A DNA stretch of 8,623 nucleotides from CAYRYU01 sp964428355 (GTDB lineage: Bacteria; Muiribacteriota; Ozemobacteria; Ozemobacterales; Ozemobacteraceae), in contig CAYRYU010000169.1 in NCBI GenBank assembly GCA_964428355.1, positions 1-8,623 on the forward strand. Direction: 5' to 3'. Positions 1-7,468 of the stretch are shown one piece after another. Position 1 is the first letter of the stretch. Each line of letters begins with the position of its first letter. A model generated the notes under the pieces. The model was not told the origin of the DNA. It was given only the letters and a program-made list of their open reading frames with translations, and did no database searches. The translations under genes were made by a program, and so were the position numbers.

Positions 1-1610
1 AGGAACGGGGCCACGTCTTCTCGACCCGTTCGGACACCGAGGTGCTCCTGCACGGCTACGAGGAGTGGGGGGATGGCCTTCTGAAGCGGATCAGCGGCAT
101 GTACGCCTTCGCCCTGTTCGATACGGTCGCGAAAACCCTCTTCCTTGCCCGGGATCCCTTCGGGAAGAAGCCTCTTTTCTACCACTTCGGGGAATCGACC
201 GGCGAATTCGTTTTCGGCTCTGAATTGAAGGCTCTTCTCCAGCATCCTTCAGTTCGGAAGAGCATTGACCGGGTCTCTCTGGGGAAATACTTCTCTTACG
301 GGTATGTCCCTGCGCCGGGGACGATCCTTGAAGGTGTCAGGAAACTCCCCGCCGGGCACTTCCTGAAATTTGGCCTTTCCCCGCGGTCCCTTGAACTGGA
401 GCGGTTCTGGAAGCCCTGCTTTTCGCCGAAATGGGAGCCCGCCCCCGGTGAGAACGACTCTCTGGAAATGCGGCTCCGGGACCGCCTCGAAACTGCCGTC
501 AGGAGCAGGCTTTTTAGCGACGTTCCGCTCGGGGTCTTCCTGAGCGGGGGAATCGACTCCGGCGCGGTCGCGGCCTTTGCCGTCAGAAACTCCCGGGAGC
601 GGGTGAAAACTTTCTCCATGGGATTCGACGACCCCTCGTTCGACGAGTCGCCTTTTGCCCGGCAGGTGGCCTCCTTTCTCGGAACCGAGCATCACGAGCG
701 GGTCTTTTCTGAAAGAGACCTTCTCGCCACCGCGCCCGAGGTTCTGGGGAGGCTCGATGAGCCGATGGCCGATCCGTCGCTGCTCCCGACCTTCATGGTT
801 TCCCGGTTCGCCCGGGAGCACGTGACCGTCGTCCTGACGGGCGACGGAGGAGACGAGATCTTCGCCGGCTACGATCCTTTCAAGGCCCAGATCTTCGCCG
901 ACATCCTCGACCGATTTCGCGTCCCGAGGCTGTACGAGATGCTTTTCCGGCTTTCCCGCGGCCTTCCGACGGGGGAGAGGAACATCGATTGGGATTTCAA
1001 GATCAAGCGATTCCTTATGGGAATGCCCTTTCCCCCGCTCCTTCGCCACAACGTCTGGATGTCTCCTCTCCTTCCGGCACAGATCGGACGGTTGATCGGG
1101 GAGCCGCAACCTGCCGACTCGCTGTATTCCGAGGTCCTGGAATACGCCGGCGAAGTCGCGGAGGAGGAGCCCGTCGACAGGTTCGTCCACCTCTGGATGA
1201 AGACCTACCTCCAGGACGATATCCTCGTGAAGGCGGACCGGGCGAGCATGATGGTCTCACTCGAAGCCCGCTCCCCGTTTCTCGACAAGGACCTGGTGGC
1301 CTTCGTCGCCCGCCTTCCCGTCGCGGAGAAGTTCCGGAAACGGATACTTAAACGGGCTTTGGCTGGCCTTCTTCCCGAATCGATCATCGCGCGGCCCAAA
1401 AAGGGGTTCGGCATCCCCTTGACAGGCTGGTTGAAGCGGGAACTGAGGGAGCTGATGGAAACCTACACCGGGCCACGATTCCTGAAGGATTTCGGGTTGG
1501 ACGAACGTCTGGTCGGTCTTTTGAAACGGCAGCACCTCGAGTCCCGCGCCGACCAGCGTCTTTTTCTGTGGGCCTTGATCGTGCTATCCTTCTGGTGGGA
1601 AAACCTATGA
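1..1610 (+). CDS. asnB: Asparagine synthase (glutamine-hydrolysing)-like amidotransferase, 5' partial
   Basis: This is an AsnB-family enzyme, which uses ATP to activate a carboxylate and ammonia from glutamine to form an amide. The reading frame is open from base 3, with no start inside the window, so the N-terminal glutaminase domain with its catalytic Cys is cut off; about 535 residues remain. The visible start (GHVFSTRSDTEVLLHGYEEWG-like, bases 12-74) is the end of the glutaminase domain. The synthetase domain follows, with the pyrophosphate-loop motif SGGIDS at bases 543-560, TGDGGDEIFAGY near base 840, and KADRASMMVSLEARSPFLD near 1230-1290, all intact. It is the first visible gene of a tightly packed operon rich in methyltransferases and radical SAM enzymes. 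Paralogues in such clusters often amidate a sugar acid or metabolite rather than aspartate, so the asparagine assignment is uncertain. The stop overlaps the next start (ATGA). Confidence 0.95.
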   Translation, partial: ERGHVFSTRSDTEVLLHGYEEWGDGLLKRISGMYAFALFDTVAKTLFLARDPFGKKPLFYHFGESTGEFVFGSELKALLQHPSVRKSIDRVSLGKYFSYGYVPAPGTILEGVRKLPAGHFLKFGLSPRSLELERFWKPCFSPKWEPAPGENDSLEMRLRDRLETAVRSRLFSDVPLGVFLSGGIDSGAVAAFAVRNSRERVKTFSMGFDDPSFDESPFARQVASFLGTEHHERVFSERDLLATAPEVLGRLDEPMADPSLLPTFMVSRFAREHVTVVLTGDGGDEIFAGYDPFKAQIFADILDRFRVPRLYEMLFRLSRGLPTGERNIDWDFKIKRFLMGMPFPPLLRHNVWMSPLLPAQIGRLIGEPQPADSLYSEVLEYAGEVAEEEPVDRFVHLWMKTYLQDDILVKADRASMMVSLEARSPFLDKDLVAFVARLPVAEKFRKRILKRALAGLLPESIIARPKKGFGIPLTGWLKRELRELMETYTGPRFLKDFGLDERLVGLLKRQHLESRADQRLFLWALIVLSFWWENL

Positions 1611-2335
1611 ACCAGACCCGCATCCCAACACTTTCGAGCAAATCCCACGGCTTCATCCGTTGGAACGACGAGATGGCGGGGAAGTTCGATCCCGATGCCT
1701 ACCATCGGAGATCGTTCTTTTTGATCCGCTGGATCGAGTGGATTCGTGGAGGCATAATCGCCCGGCTCCTTTCTCCGGGGGAATCAGACCTGGTCCTCGA
1801 CCTGGGGTGTGGGGCGGGAAACCTGATCGGACGCCTGTCCCGTGGCCGGTGCGTGGGGGTCGACCTGTCCCCGGCGCTTCTCCGAAAGGCAAGATGCGGG
1901 AGCTACGGGGTTCCGGTTTCCTTCCTCAGATCATTCGCCGAGAAACTGCCCCTCAGGAGTGGCTCGGTCGATCGCGTGTTCTGTTCCGAGGTTCTGGAAC
2001 ACGTTCCCGACCCGGGCGAGGTTCTCGCCGAGGTCCGGCGCGTTCTCGCTCCAAAAGGCATTTTCGTGGTCTCGGTACCCAACGAGACCTTCATCGACTC
2101 TGTGAAGGACCTTCTTCAGGCGACCGGGCTCGCGCGCATCGTTCAGGCGTGTAGCGGATACACCTTCGAAAAGCGCATGGACGAGGAGTGGCATCTCCAC
2201 CATTTCGATCTGAATCTCTTGCGGAGATACCTTGCCCCCCATTTCAAGATAACGAAAACGAAACTGGTCGTGTGTCCCCAATTTCCGGTGCGGATCATCG
2301 CGGCTTGCACGGCGAAGGGAGGCGGTGCTGGATGA
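1607..2335 (+). CDS. Class I SAM-dependent methyltransferase (Methyltransf_11 type)
   Basis: This 242-residue protein is predicted to be a cytosolic methyltransferase using S-adenosylmethionine. Motif I is VLDLGCGAGN at residues 63-72. The acidic residue after beta-2, which usually binds the ribose, is D86 in GVDLS. The SEVLEHV segment at 127-133 and the following VLAPKGIFVVSVPNE strand are typical of the Methyltransf_11 fold. The first 50 residues are an aromatic, basic extension (FIRWNDEMAGKFDP-like) often seen in polysaccharide-cluster methyltransferases. I chose the ATG at 1607 because it overlaps the upstream stop as ATGA. The frame is open further upstream, but that would place the start deep inside the amidotransferase gene. 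The end again overlaps the next start as ATGA, so translation is probably coupled on both sides. The substrate cannot be read from the sequence. Confidence 0.9.
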   Translation: MNQTRIPTLSSKSHGFIRWNDEMAGKFDPDAYHRRSFFLIRWIEWIRGGIIARLLSPGESDLVLDLGCGAGNLIGRLSRGRCVGVDLSPALLRKARCGSYGVPVSFLRSFAEKLPLRSGSVDRVFCSEVLEHVPDPGEVLAEVRRVLAPKGIFVVSVPNETFIDSVKDLLQATGLARIVQACSGYTFEKRMDEEWHLHHFDLNLLRRYLAPHFKITKTKLVVCPQFPVRIIAACTAKGGGAG

Positions 2336-3789
2336 AAGTACTGCTGCTCAACCCCCCTGACGATCTTTTCGCTTTTCTGGGCGAGGGGGCGGGACTGATT
2401 GGAACATTCGAGCCGCTCGGGCTCCTTTCGATTGCCGCGGTCTGTCGCCGGAACGGGTTCGAGGTCAAGGTGATCGATGCCTACGCCGAACGGTCGACGG
2501 TCGCGGATGTCCAGCGGCGAATCGTGGACATTGCCCCCGACGTTGTCGGGATCACGACCTTCACCTCGAACGGTGGAATCGTTTTGCAGCTCGGACAGTG
2601 GCTGAAGAAGAACCTTCCGGATGCGCTGGTGGTGCTCGGGAACATCCACGCGAGCGTGTTCGCCGCGGAGTACATCCGGAACGGAGCCGCCGACGTGGTC
2701 GTTCATGGTGAAGGGGAAGAGGTGTTCCTGCAGGTCCTGAGAAGACTCGAGAAGGGAAGCCGCGATTTCGGCGACATTCCCGCGCTTTCATTCCTTAAGG
2801 GTGGCCAGGCAATGCGGACGCCGGGGTTCGCCATCATCCAGGATCTTGCGTCCCTTCCGCTCCCCGCCCGCGATCTCGTCGATCAGAAGAACTACCACGT
2901 CCCGAGCGTGACGAACATTCCCTTCACCGCGGGGAAGAACACCGTCGCGAAGCACATGTTCACCTCGCGAGGGTGTCCCCGGCATTGCACTTTCTGCGTC
3001 GTCCACCACGACCATCGGCAGCGGTTCTTCGAGATAAACAGCGTCGTCGACGAGATCGAGATGCTGATAAAGGAATACGGTGTGTCCTACCTCTTCTTCA
3101 TGGATTCGCTCTTCATCAGCAAGAAAGAGCGGGTGATCGCCATCTGCCGCGAAATGAGGAAGAGGCGCATTTCGCTGATGTGGGGATGCGAGGCCCACGC
3201 CGATTTCATCGATGCCGAGTTGGTGCGCGAGATGGAGGCCGCAGGCTGTTTCGACATGGCATTCGGGATCGAATCCGGTGTCCAGAGGCTCCTGAACACG
3301 GTCAAGAAGGGGACCACCCTTCCGCGGATCCGCGACGCGGTCCGGACCGTCAAGAAGAGCACCAAGATCAAGGTCGCAGGGCTATTCATTCTGGGCCTCC
3401 CCGGTGAAACCTACGAGGATTCGCTCCAGACTATAAGGTTCTCCCTCCGGCTTCCGCTGGACATGGCCCAGTTCAGCATCCTCGTCCCCTATCCGGGGTC
3501 CGCGATCTTCGACGAGCTGCGCGCCAAAGGCCAGATCGCCGACGGGGTTCGTCCCGACGGGACGCTCGATCCATCGGTCTGGCTGAGATACTCGGCCTAC
3601 ATCTCCTATACCCAGAACGAGCCGATTTGGGTAACTCCCGCGCTGACCCCGGTCCTTCTCAAGAGCCTTCAGAAGAAGGCCTTCCGGGATTTCTATTTCC
3701 GGCCCCGGCAGTTCCTGTTCCAGTTGAAGCGGGTCAGGTGGGGGGAGATCGGCAAGATCGTGAAGACCTTTTTCAAGGTTTTCTTCTAG
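2332..3789 (+). CDS. B12-binding domain radical SAM protein
   Basis: This is a 485-residue enzyme of the class B-like radical SAM group. The N-terminal half (about residues 1-190) has the cobalamin-binding Rossmann pattern: MKVLLLNPP at 1-9, VVGITTFTSN, VVLGNIHAS, and GEGEE at 126-130. It has no DxHxxG motif, as is usual for these enzymes, which bind B12 without a histidine ligand from that motif. The radical SAM core follows, with cluster ligands C215, C219 and C222 (CPRHCTFC), FGIESG at 311-316 and GLPGE at 355-359. Known members do C-methylation, ring closure or other radical steps on lipids, antibiotics and tetrapyrroles. The ATG at 2332 overlaps the previous stop and has AAGGGAGG nine bases upstream. 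An earlier in-frame start at 2188 lies inside the methyltransferase gene and is unlikely. The specific reaction is unknown. Confidence 0.93.
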   Translation: MKVLLLNPPDDLFAFLGEGAGLIGTFEPLGLLSIAAVCRRNGFEVKVIDAYAERSTVADVQRRIVDIAPDVVGITTFTSNGGIVLQLGQWLKKNLPDALVVLGNIHASVFAAEYIRNGAADVVVHGEGEEVFLQVLRRLEKGSRDFGDIPALSFLKGGQAMRTPGFAIIQDLASLPLPARDLVDQKNYHVPSVTNIPFTAGKNTVAKHMFTSRGCPRHCTFCVVHHDHRQRFFEINSVVDEIEMLIKEYGVSYLFFMDSLFISKKERVIAICREMRKRRISLMWGCEAHADFIDAELVREMEAAGCFDMAFGIESGVQRLLNTVKKGTTLPRIRDAVRTVKKSTKIKVAGLFILGLPGETYEDSLQTIRFSLRLPLDMAQFSILVPYPGSAIFDELRAKGQIADGVRPDGTLDPSVWLRYSAYISYTQNEPIWVTPALTPVLLKSLQKKAFRDFYFRPRQFLFQLKRVRWGEIGKIVKTFFKVFF

Positions 3790-3804
3790 TACCCGAGGAA
3801 AAAT

Positions 3805-4911
3805 ATGTCAAATGAGACCCGGACGGTCCGAGAAGCCCTACAGGCATTCCATGACGATTTCGAGGAAACGCGGAAAAGCCCTTTCAAACGCTTCCGGGTA
3901 TTCCTGCGCATGCACATCAACCGCGTCATCCAGAGCGCCAAGATCGTCCTGACCAAACCCCGCATCTGGCGCTTCGTCGTCGAAGGGTTCTGGAACGCCC
4001 TCGTCGGGGGCGAACGTTCCCTCAGATCGCTGGAGGTCGCTCTCACCTACAGGTGCAATGCCCATTGTTCCCAGTGTTCGTGCCGGCTCGAGTTCGACCC
4101 GGAGCGGGAGAGGCACGAGAAGCTGACGCTCGAGGAAATGAAAGGCGCGATCGACCAGGCAGTCGAACTTGGGGCTTTCCAGTTCTGCCTGAACGGTGGG
4201 GAGCCGATGCTCGAAGAGGAGTCCGTCCACGCGCTCATCCGCCATATCCGCTCCCACGGGCGGTACGTCCACCTCTGCACGAACGGTTTCCTTCTGACCC
4301 CGGAGAAGATCGGGAAACTGAAAGAGTGCGGTTTGGACTCGATCGAGATGGGGTTCGATTCGGCCTTCGAAAAGAACCATGACCGGAACCGGGTGAGGGG
4401 AAGCTACTCCAAGATTCTCGAGAACATCAGGGAGTGCAGGAAGGCGGGAATCCCGGTCGTTCTGAACACGATCCTGACGAACGATAAGGTCGCGAGCGAT
4501 GACATTGTCATGACCTTCCTCATGGCCAAAAGGCTCGGGTGCATTCTCCAGATCACGCCATGCTGTCTCACGGGGGCTTTCCGGGGCCGTCTCGACCTGA
4601 TGCTGACCGACGATGCGAAGCTATACTTCCACTGGCTGCTGGCACAGAGCTGGAACAACCGGTCAGACCTTTATTCCAGCCTGACGAACATCAAGTGTCC
4701 CGCGGCCAGGGAGAAGATCGGCCTGCAGCCTTACGGCGATGTGGTTTCATGCCCTTTGATCCAGATCAAGTATGGGAACATCCGTAAGGACTCCCTCAAG
4801 AGCATCAGGAACGAGATGCTGAAGAACCCGTTCTATCACACCCAAAATGCCGAATGTCTCCCCTCCATGAGCGGGCGGTTCATCAGGGAGTATCTCAGTG
4901 ACGGGAAGTAG
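3805..4911 (+). CDS. Radical SAM protein with C-terminal twitch/SPASM-like cysteine region
   Basis: This is a 368-residue radical SAM enzyme. A basic N-terminal extension of about 75 residues precedes the core. The cluster motif is C84, C88, C91 (CNAHCSQC), and the SAM-binding GGEP is at 131-134. The C-terminal part has C298 and C316 separated by 17 residues around a PYGDVVSCP segment, then C351 in ECLPS. This resembles the twitch or shortened SPASM domain, which binds an auxiliary iron-sulfur cluster, but the usual fourth cysteine (CxxC) is replaced by S354. SPASM and twitch enzymes act on peptides, aminoglycosides and other small molecules, and a related layout is common among proteins in polysaccharide loci. 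The start at 3805 follows the upstream stop by 15 bases, with GAGG six bases before the ATG. The end overlaps the next gene by 14 bases. Confidence 0.92.
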   Translation: MSNETRTVREALQAFHDDFEETRKSPFKRFRVFLRMHINRVIQSAKIVLTKPRIWRFVVEGFWNALVGGERSLRSLEVALTYRCNAHCSQCSCRLEFDPERERHEKLTLEEMKGAIDQAVELGAFQFCLNGGEPMLEEESVHALIRHIRSHGRYVHLCTNGFLLTPEKIGKLKECGLDSIEMGFDSAFEKNHDRNRVRGSYSKILENIRECRKAGIPVVLNTILTNDKVASDDIVMTFLMAKRLGCILQITPCCLTGAFRGRLDLMLTDDAKLYFHWLLAQSWNNRSDLYSSLTNIKCPAAREKIGLQPYGDVVSCPLIQIKYGNIRKDSLKSIRNEMLKNPFYHTQNAECLPSMSGRFIREYLSDGK

Positions 4912-5857
4912 CGCTGGGAACTTCTGCCCCTTGTGCCGGAGCCGGAAGCTAAGGCCCTATCTCGATGACACACGGGATTGGGAATACGGAGTCGATGGGC
5001 GGTTCGGTTTCCTGCGGTGTCCCGAATGCCGCCTTCTGGTTCTGAACCCCATGCCCACACTTGAAGATTTGAAAGGTTACTACCCCGATCACTATCACGG
5101 CTTCCACACTTCCCGCGGGGGGATCGTTTCGCAACTCTACCGCGTGGTCTATGAGATCCGTTTCAGGGAGTACGCCAGGTTGTGCGGGGAGCAGGGCCGG
5201 CTTCTCGACATCGGCTGCGCCGATGCCCCCTATTTCGATCTTTTGGGGGAAAGATTCCCCCGGATGGAATGCGTGGGGATCGAGTTCCTCGACCGGGTGG
5301 CCCAGCGCGGCCGGGACCATGGAAGGAGGATCATCACGGGAACGCTGTCGGACCTTCCCCCTGATGAACTGTTCAACCTCATCGTCATGAACAACCTCAT
5401 CGAGCATGTTCTCGATCCGGTTTCCGAGATCGAGCTCGCCTGCAGGCATCTGAAGCCCGAAGGAAGCATCATCCTCGAGACCCCCAACCACGAGAGTTTC
5501 GATTTCGTCCTGTTCAGAAGGTTCTGGGGCGGACTTCACGTTCCAAGGCACACCTTCCTTTTCTCCCCACGTTCGCTCAGGTCGTTGGCTCATCTCACGG
5601 GGTTCGAGCTGGAATCCTGCACCCACCTTCTGAACACCGACCACTGGGGGCTTTCGGTGCAGAACCTCCTCCAGTCGATGCCCGCGACACAGGTCCCGCT
5701 GAATCACGGCCGATCGGGGTACTACCCGTTCCTTCTTTTCGCTTTTCTTCCATTGAGCGTGCTTCAGAAAATCTTGGGTTTCGGGGGTTCTCTGACGGCG
5801 GTTTTCCGGAAGCGACCGCAGTCACGTGAGCGATCGGGCGAAAGGAGAACCGCGTGA
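4898..5857 (+). CDS. Zinc-ribbon class I SAM methyltransferase (Methyltransf_23 type)
   Basis: This is a 319-residue methyltransferase. The N-terminus has two CxxC pairs (C10/C13 and C41/C44) forming a likely zinc ribbon, followed by an NPMPTLEDLKGYYPDHYH segment typical of this family. Motif I is LLDIGCADA at 102-110, the acidic residue after beta-2 is E129, and NNLIEHV lies at 165-171. After the core comes PRHTFLFSPRSL, typical of Methyltransf_23 proteins found with glycan biosynthesis genes. The C-terminal 60 residues are partly hydrophobic (YYPFLLFAFLPLSVL) and end in a basic tail, which might lie against the membrane. The GTG at 4898 is preferred because AGGGAG sits seven bases upstream and the four-cysteine ribbon needs this N-terminus. 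It overlaps the previous gene by 14 bases. The substrate is not known; sugar C-methyltransferases carry a comparable N-terminal zinc site, but they are usually longer. Confidence 0.88.
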   Translation: MTGSSAGNFCPLCRSRKLRPYLDDTRDWEYGVDGRFGFLRCPECRLLVLNPMPTLEDLKGYYPDHYHGFHTSRGGIVSQLYRVVYEIRFREYARLCGEQGRLLDIGCADAPYFDLLGERFPRMECVGIEFLDRVAQRGRDHGRRIITGTLSDLPPDELFNLIVMNNLIEHVLDPVSEIELACRHLKPEGSIILETPNHESFDFVLFRRFWGGLHVPRHTFLFSPRSLRSLAHLTGFELESCTHLLNTDHWGLSVQNLLQSMPATQVPLNHGRSGYYPFLLFAFLPLSVLQKILGFGGSLTAVFRKRPQSRERSGERRTA

Positions 5858-6999
5858 GGGAATCCCATCTTCCTCTGCTTCAGTGCATCGAATGCGGAGG
5901 CGGCTTGGAGGTCTCGCACTTCCACCCCGTCCGAAATGAGCGTGGGGAGATCTGGAACGGGGTCCTGACCTGCCAGGGGTGCGGAGTCCTGTTTCCAGTC
6001 GTTCGGGGGGTGGGGCTCTTTTTCCCTCCCGGTCTGCTTTTCTCCCATCTGAACGATTTCGAAAGACAGGTTGTATCGGAGCTGGGGATCAACGAGGCAG
6101 CCCCCAAGCCATTTTCCGAGGCCGATGAACGGGTGGTACGCACGGCCAGGAACTGGTCATACCAATGGGTGGATGTTTCACCCTGGAAGGAATCTGATTT
6201 CGAGGGGAAGGGTCTCGCGGGCTGGGAAGCTTTCCGCGCCTTCATTCCGTTCGAGCCTTCGGAATACCGGGGACGGCGCGTCGTGATCTGGTGCGGCGGA
6301 AACGGTCGGGAGGCCTACCATGTCGCGAAGCATGGCCCGGGGCTTCTCGTCGTGAACGAGATCGGGGACGGAATCCACCGGATCCGGGACCTTCTCCCCC
6401 CGGCTTCGGAACTGCTTCTCATCAAGGGCGATATGCTTTCCAACCCGATACGGCCCGGGACCATGGATATCTCGATCTGTGACCATGCCCTTCAGCACAT
6501 CTCCGATCATCGGGCCGCATTCCGCCGCATGGTGGAAGCCCTTCTGCCCGGGGGGAAAGCCGCCATCTGCGTCTACAGCCACGAGAACAACTTCCTGATG
6601 ACTCATCTCGTCGAGCCGGCAAAGGGTCTTTTGCATCGATTTCCCCTGAAGGTCCTGAAAATGCTGGGGTTTCCCCCTGCGCTCGTGATTCTTGTCCTGA
6701 TCCATTTCTTCTACCTTCCTCTTTCCAGGCTGAAAAAGCCCTGGCTTTCCAGGTCCATTCCCCTTTTCGAGCACATGGTTTTCTGGTCGAACAGCAGTCT
6801 CAGATTCATCTGGACCTCCTGCTTCGACCTTCTCCATGCGCCCATCTCCTACCATTTCCGTCGGGCCGAGGTGGAGTCACTGGCCCGGGAAAACGACCTG
6901 ACGATCCAAGTTCTTTCCAACACCAACGGAACGTTGTGGTCGATGGTCTGCCGAAAAGAGCCTGTTGCAGGAATGCCTGGGAAAACACCCCAGGGGTGA
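5854..6999 (+). CDS. Trm112-like zinc-binding domain fused to a divergent methyltransferase domain
   Basis: This 381-residue protein begins with a Trm112p-like module: C11/C14 (CIECGG) and C40/C43 (CQGCG), then a FPVVRGVGLFFP segment. A Rossmann-like methyltransferase domain starts near residue 140. Its motif I is odd: VVIWCGGNGR at 143-152, where relatives usually have a D-x-G-C-G-x-G pattern, and the position after beta-2 reads VVNEIGDG. The DHALQHISDH segment at 210-219 and LLPGGKAAICVYS after it match the rest of the fold. A hydrophobic run at about 274-290 (ALVILVLIHFFYLPL) could be membrane-associated or an insertion over the active site. The GTG at 5854 overlaps the upstream TGA as GTGA and has AAAGGAG six bases before it. 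This is the last gene of the operon. It could be an active methyltransferase or a non-catalytic partner; the fold assignment is firmer than the activity. Confidence 0.82.
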   Translation: MRESHLPLLQCIECGGGLEVSHFHPVRNERGEIWNGVLTCQGCGVLFPVVRGVGLFFPPGLLFSHLNDFERQVVSELGINEAAPKPFSEADERVVRTARNWSYQWVDVSPWKESDFEGKGLAGWEAFRAFIPFEPSEYRGRRVVIWCGGNGREAYHVAKHGPGLLVVNEIGDGIHRIRDLLPPASELLLIKGDMLSNPIRPGTMDISICDHALQHISDHRAAFRRMVEALLPGGKAAICVYSHENNFLMTHLVEPAKGLLHRFPLKVLKMLGFPPALVILVLIHFFYLPLSRLKKPWLSRSIPLFEHMVFWSNSSLRFIWTSCFDLLHAPISYHFRRAEVESLARENDLTIQVLSNTNGTLWSMVCRKEPVAGMPGKTPQG

Positions 7000-7023
7000 C
7001 GAGGGAGCCGGCTCTTCCGTCTT
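6976..7023 (+). terminator. Weak stem-loops at the operon end (possible termination region)
   Basis: A 6-bp stem CCTGGG/CCCAGG with a 7-base loop (6976-6994) overlaps the last codons of the final operon gene. A 10-base perfect palindrome GAGCCGGCTC (7005-7014) follows, then TTTT at 7020-7023 within a T-rich stretch. Neither element is a strong intrinsic terminator, since the stems are short and there is no long T tract directly after them. They sit between two convergent genes, where termination is expected in both directions. Confidence 0.22.
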
Positions 7024-7084
7024 TTGCTTCCCGACACACTCCAGGGTTCCGATTCCTAATCAAGGATGTGCGTGTATTTTGCCC

Positions 7085-7468
7085 CTAACTCCATACCGCT
7101 GGGGGGAAATTCTGGAGAATCGTCTGGTCGGCGGTGAGGAGGGGCTTCCGGTCGATTTTCGCGTTGGCGACGATCAGGCGATCGAAGGGGTCGCGAGTCC
7201 AGGATAGGCTGCTTGCCTCCATGACGACCTCGTCGAATGAGGCATTGGATACGCGAAGGCCCACCCGGTCAACAAGTGTCGCGACGATTTCGTCGGGGGG
7301 TAGTCTGATCCTGCCGATTTCGTAGAGGAATGACAGCTCCATTCGAACGATAGGGCTGATGACGAGGACGTTCGACTCGATGCGTTCCCGAACTGGAGAA
7401 AGACGCTTCCGGTCGCCCGAGATCATCCAGACCACCACGTGCGTGTCGAGATGAATCAGGGCTTCCAT
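7085..7468 (-). CDS. vapC: PIN-domain RNase toxin, VapC family
   Basis: This 127-residue protein is a type II toxin-antitoxin toxin. PIN-domain toxins are magnesium-dependent ribonucleases that cut tRNA, rRNA or mRNA and stop growth when the antitoxin is lost. The acidic active-site residues are all present: D8 in LDTHVVVW, E44 in MELSFLYEIGR, D93 and D96 in RDPFDRLIVANA, and D114 in LLTADQTI. Length and motifs are complete, so the toxin looks intact. I chose the ATG at 7468, which overlaps the antitoxin gene by 13 bases and has GGA close upstream. A TTG at 7480 would add four residues before the conserved beginning and is less likely. It is convergent with the biosynthetic operon and cotranscribed with its antitoxin. 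Confidence 0.94.
   Translation of the reverse strand: MEALIHLDTHVVVWMISGDRKRLSPVRERIESNVLVISPIVRMELSFLYEIGRIRLPPDEIVATLVDRVGLRVSNASFDEVVMEASSLSWTRDPFDRLIVANAKIDRKPLLTADQTILQNFPPAVWS

Noticed and set aside
249..1190. Long open frame on the minus strand (313 codons) inside the amidotransferase gene
   Set aside because: Its translation is rich in Arg, Gly and Pro with no recognisable motif, and the opposite strand encodes a clearly conserved enzyme. Long antisense frames are expected in high-GC genes.
4949..5707. 252-codon minus-strand open frame inside the zinc-ribbon methyltransferase gene
   Set aside because: It is antisense to a gene with intact conserved motifs, has low-complexity translation and lacks a convincing ribosome site.
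6722..6756. Inverted CCAGG/CCTGG-type repeats inside the last operon gene
   Set aside because: They are short, imperfect and within a coding region; they look like chance in GC-rich sequence.
6178..6855. 225-codon minus-strand open frame inside the Trm112-like fusion gene
   Set aside because: It has no family resemblance, and the plus-strand frame has zinc and methyltransferase signatures and is coupled to its upstream neighbour.
7005..7014. Perfect palindrome GAGCCGGCTC as a strong intrinsic terminator or recombination site
   Set aside because: With a four-base loop only three Watson-Crick pairs remain, there is no long T tract, and no second copy of the site was noticed in the window.
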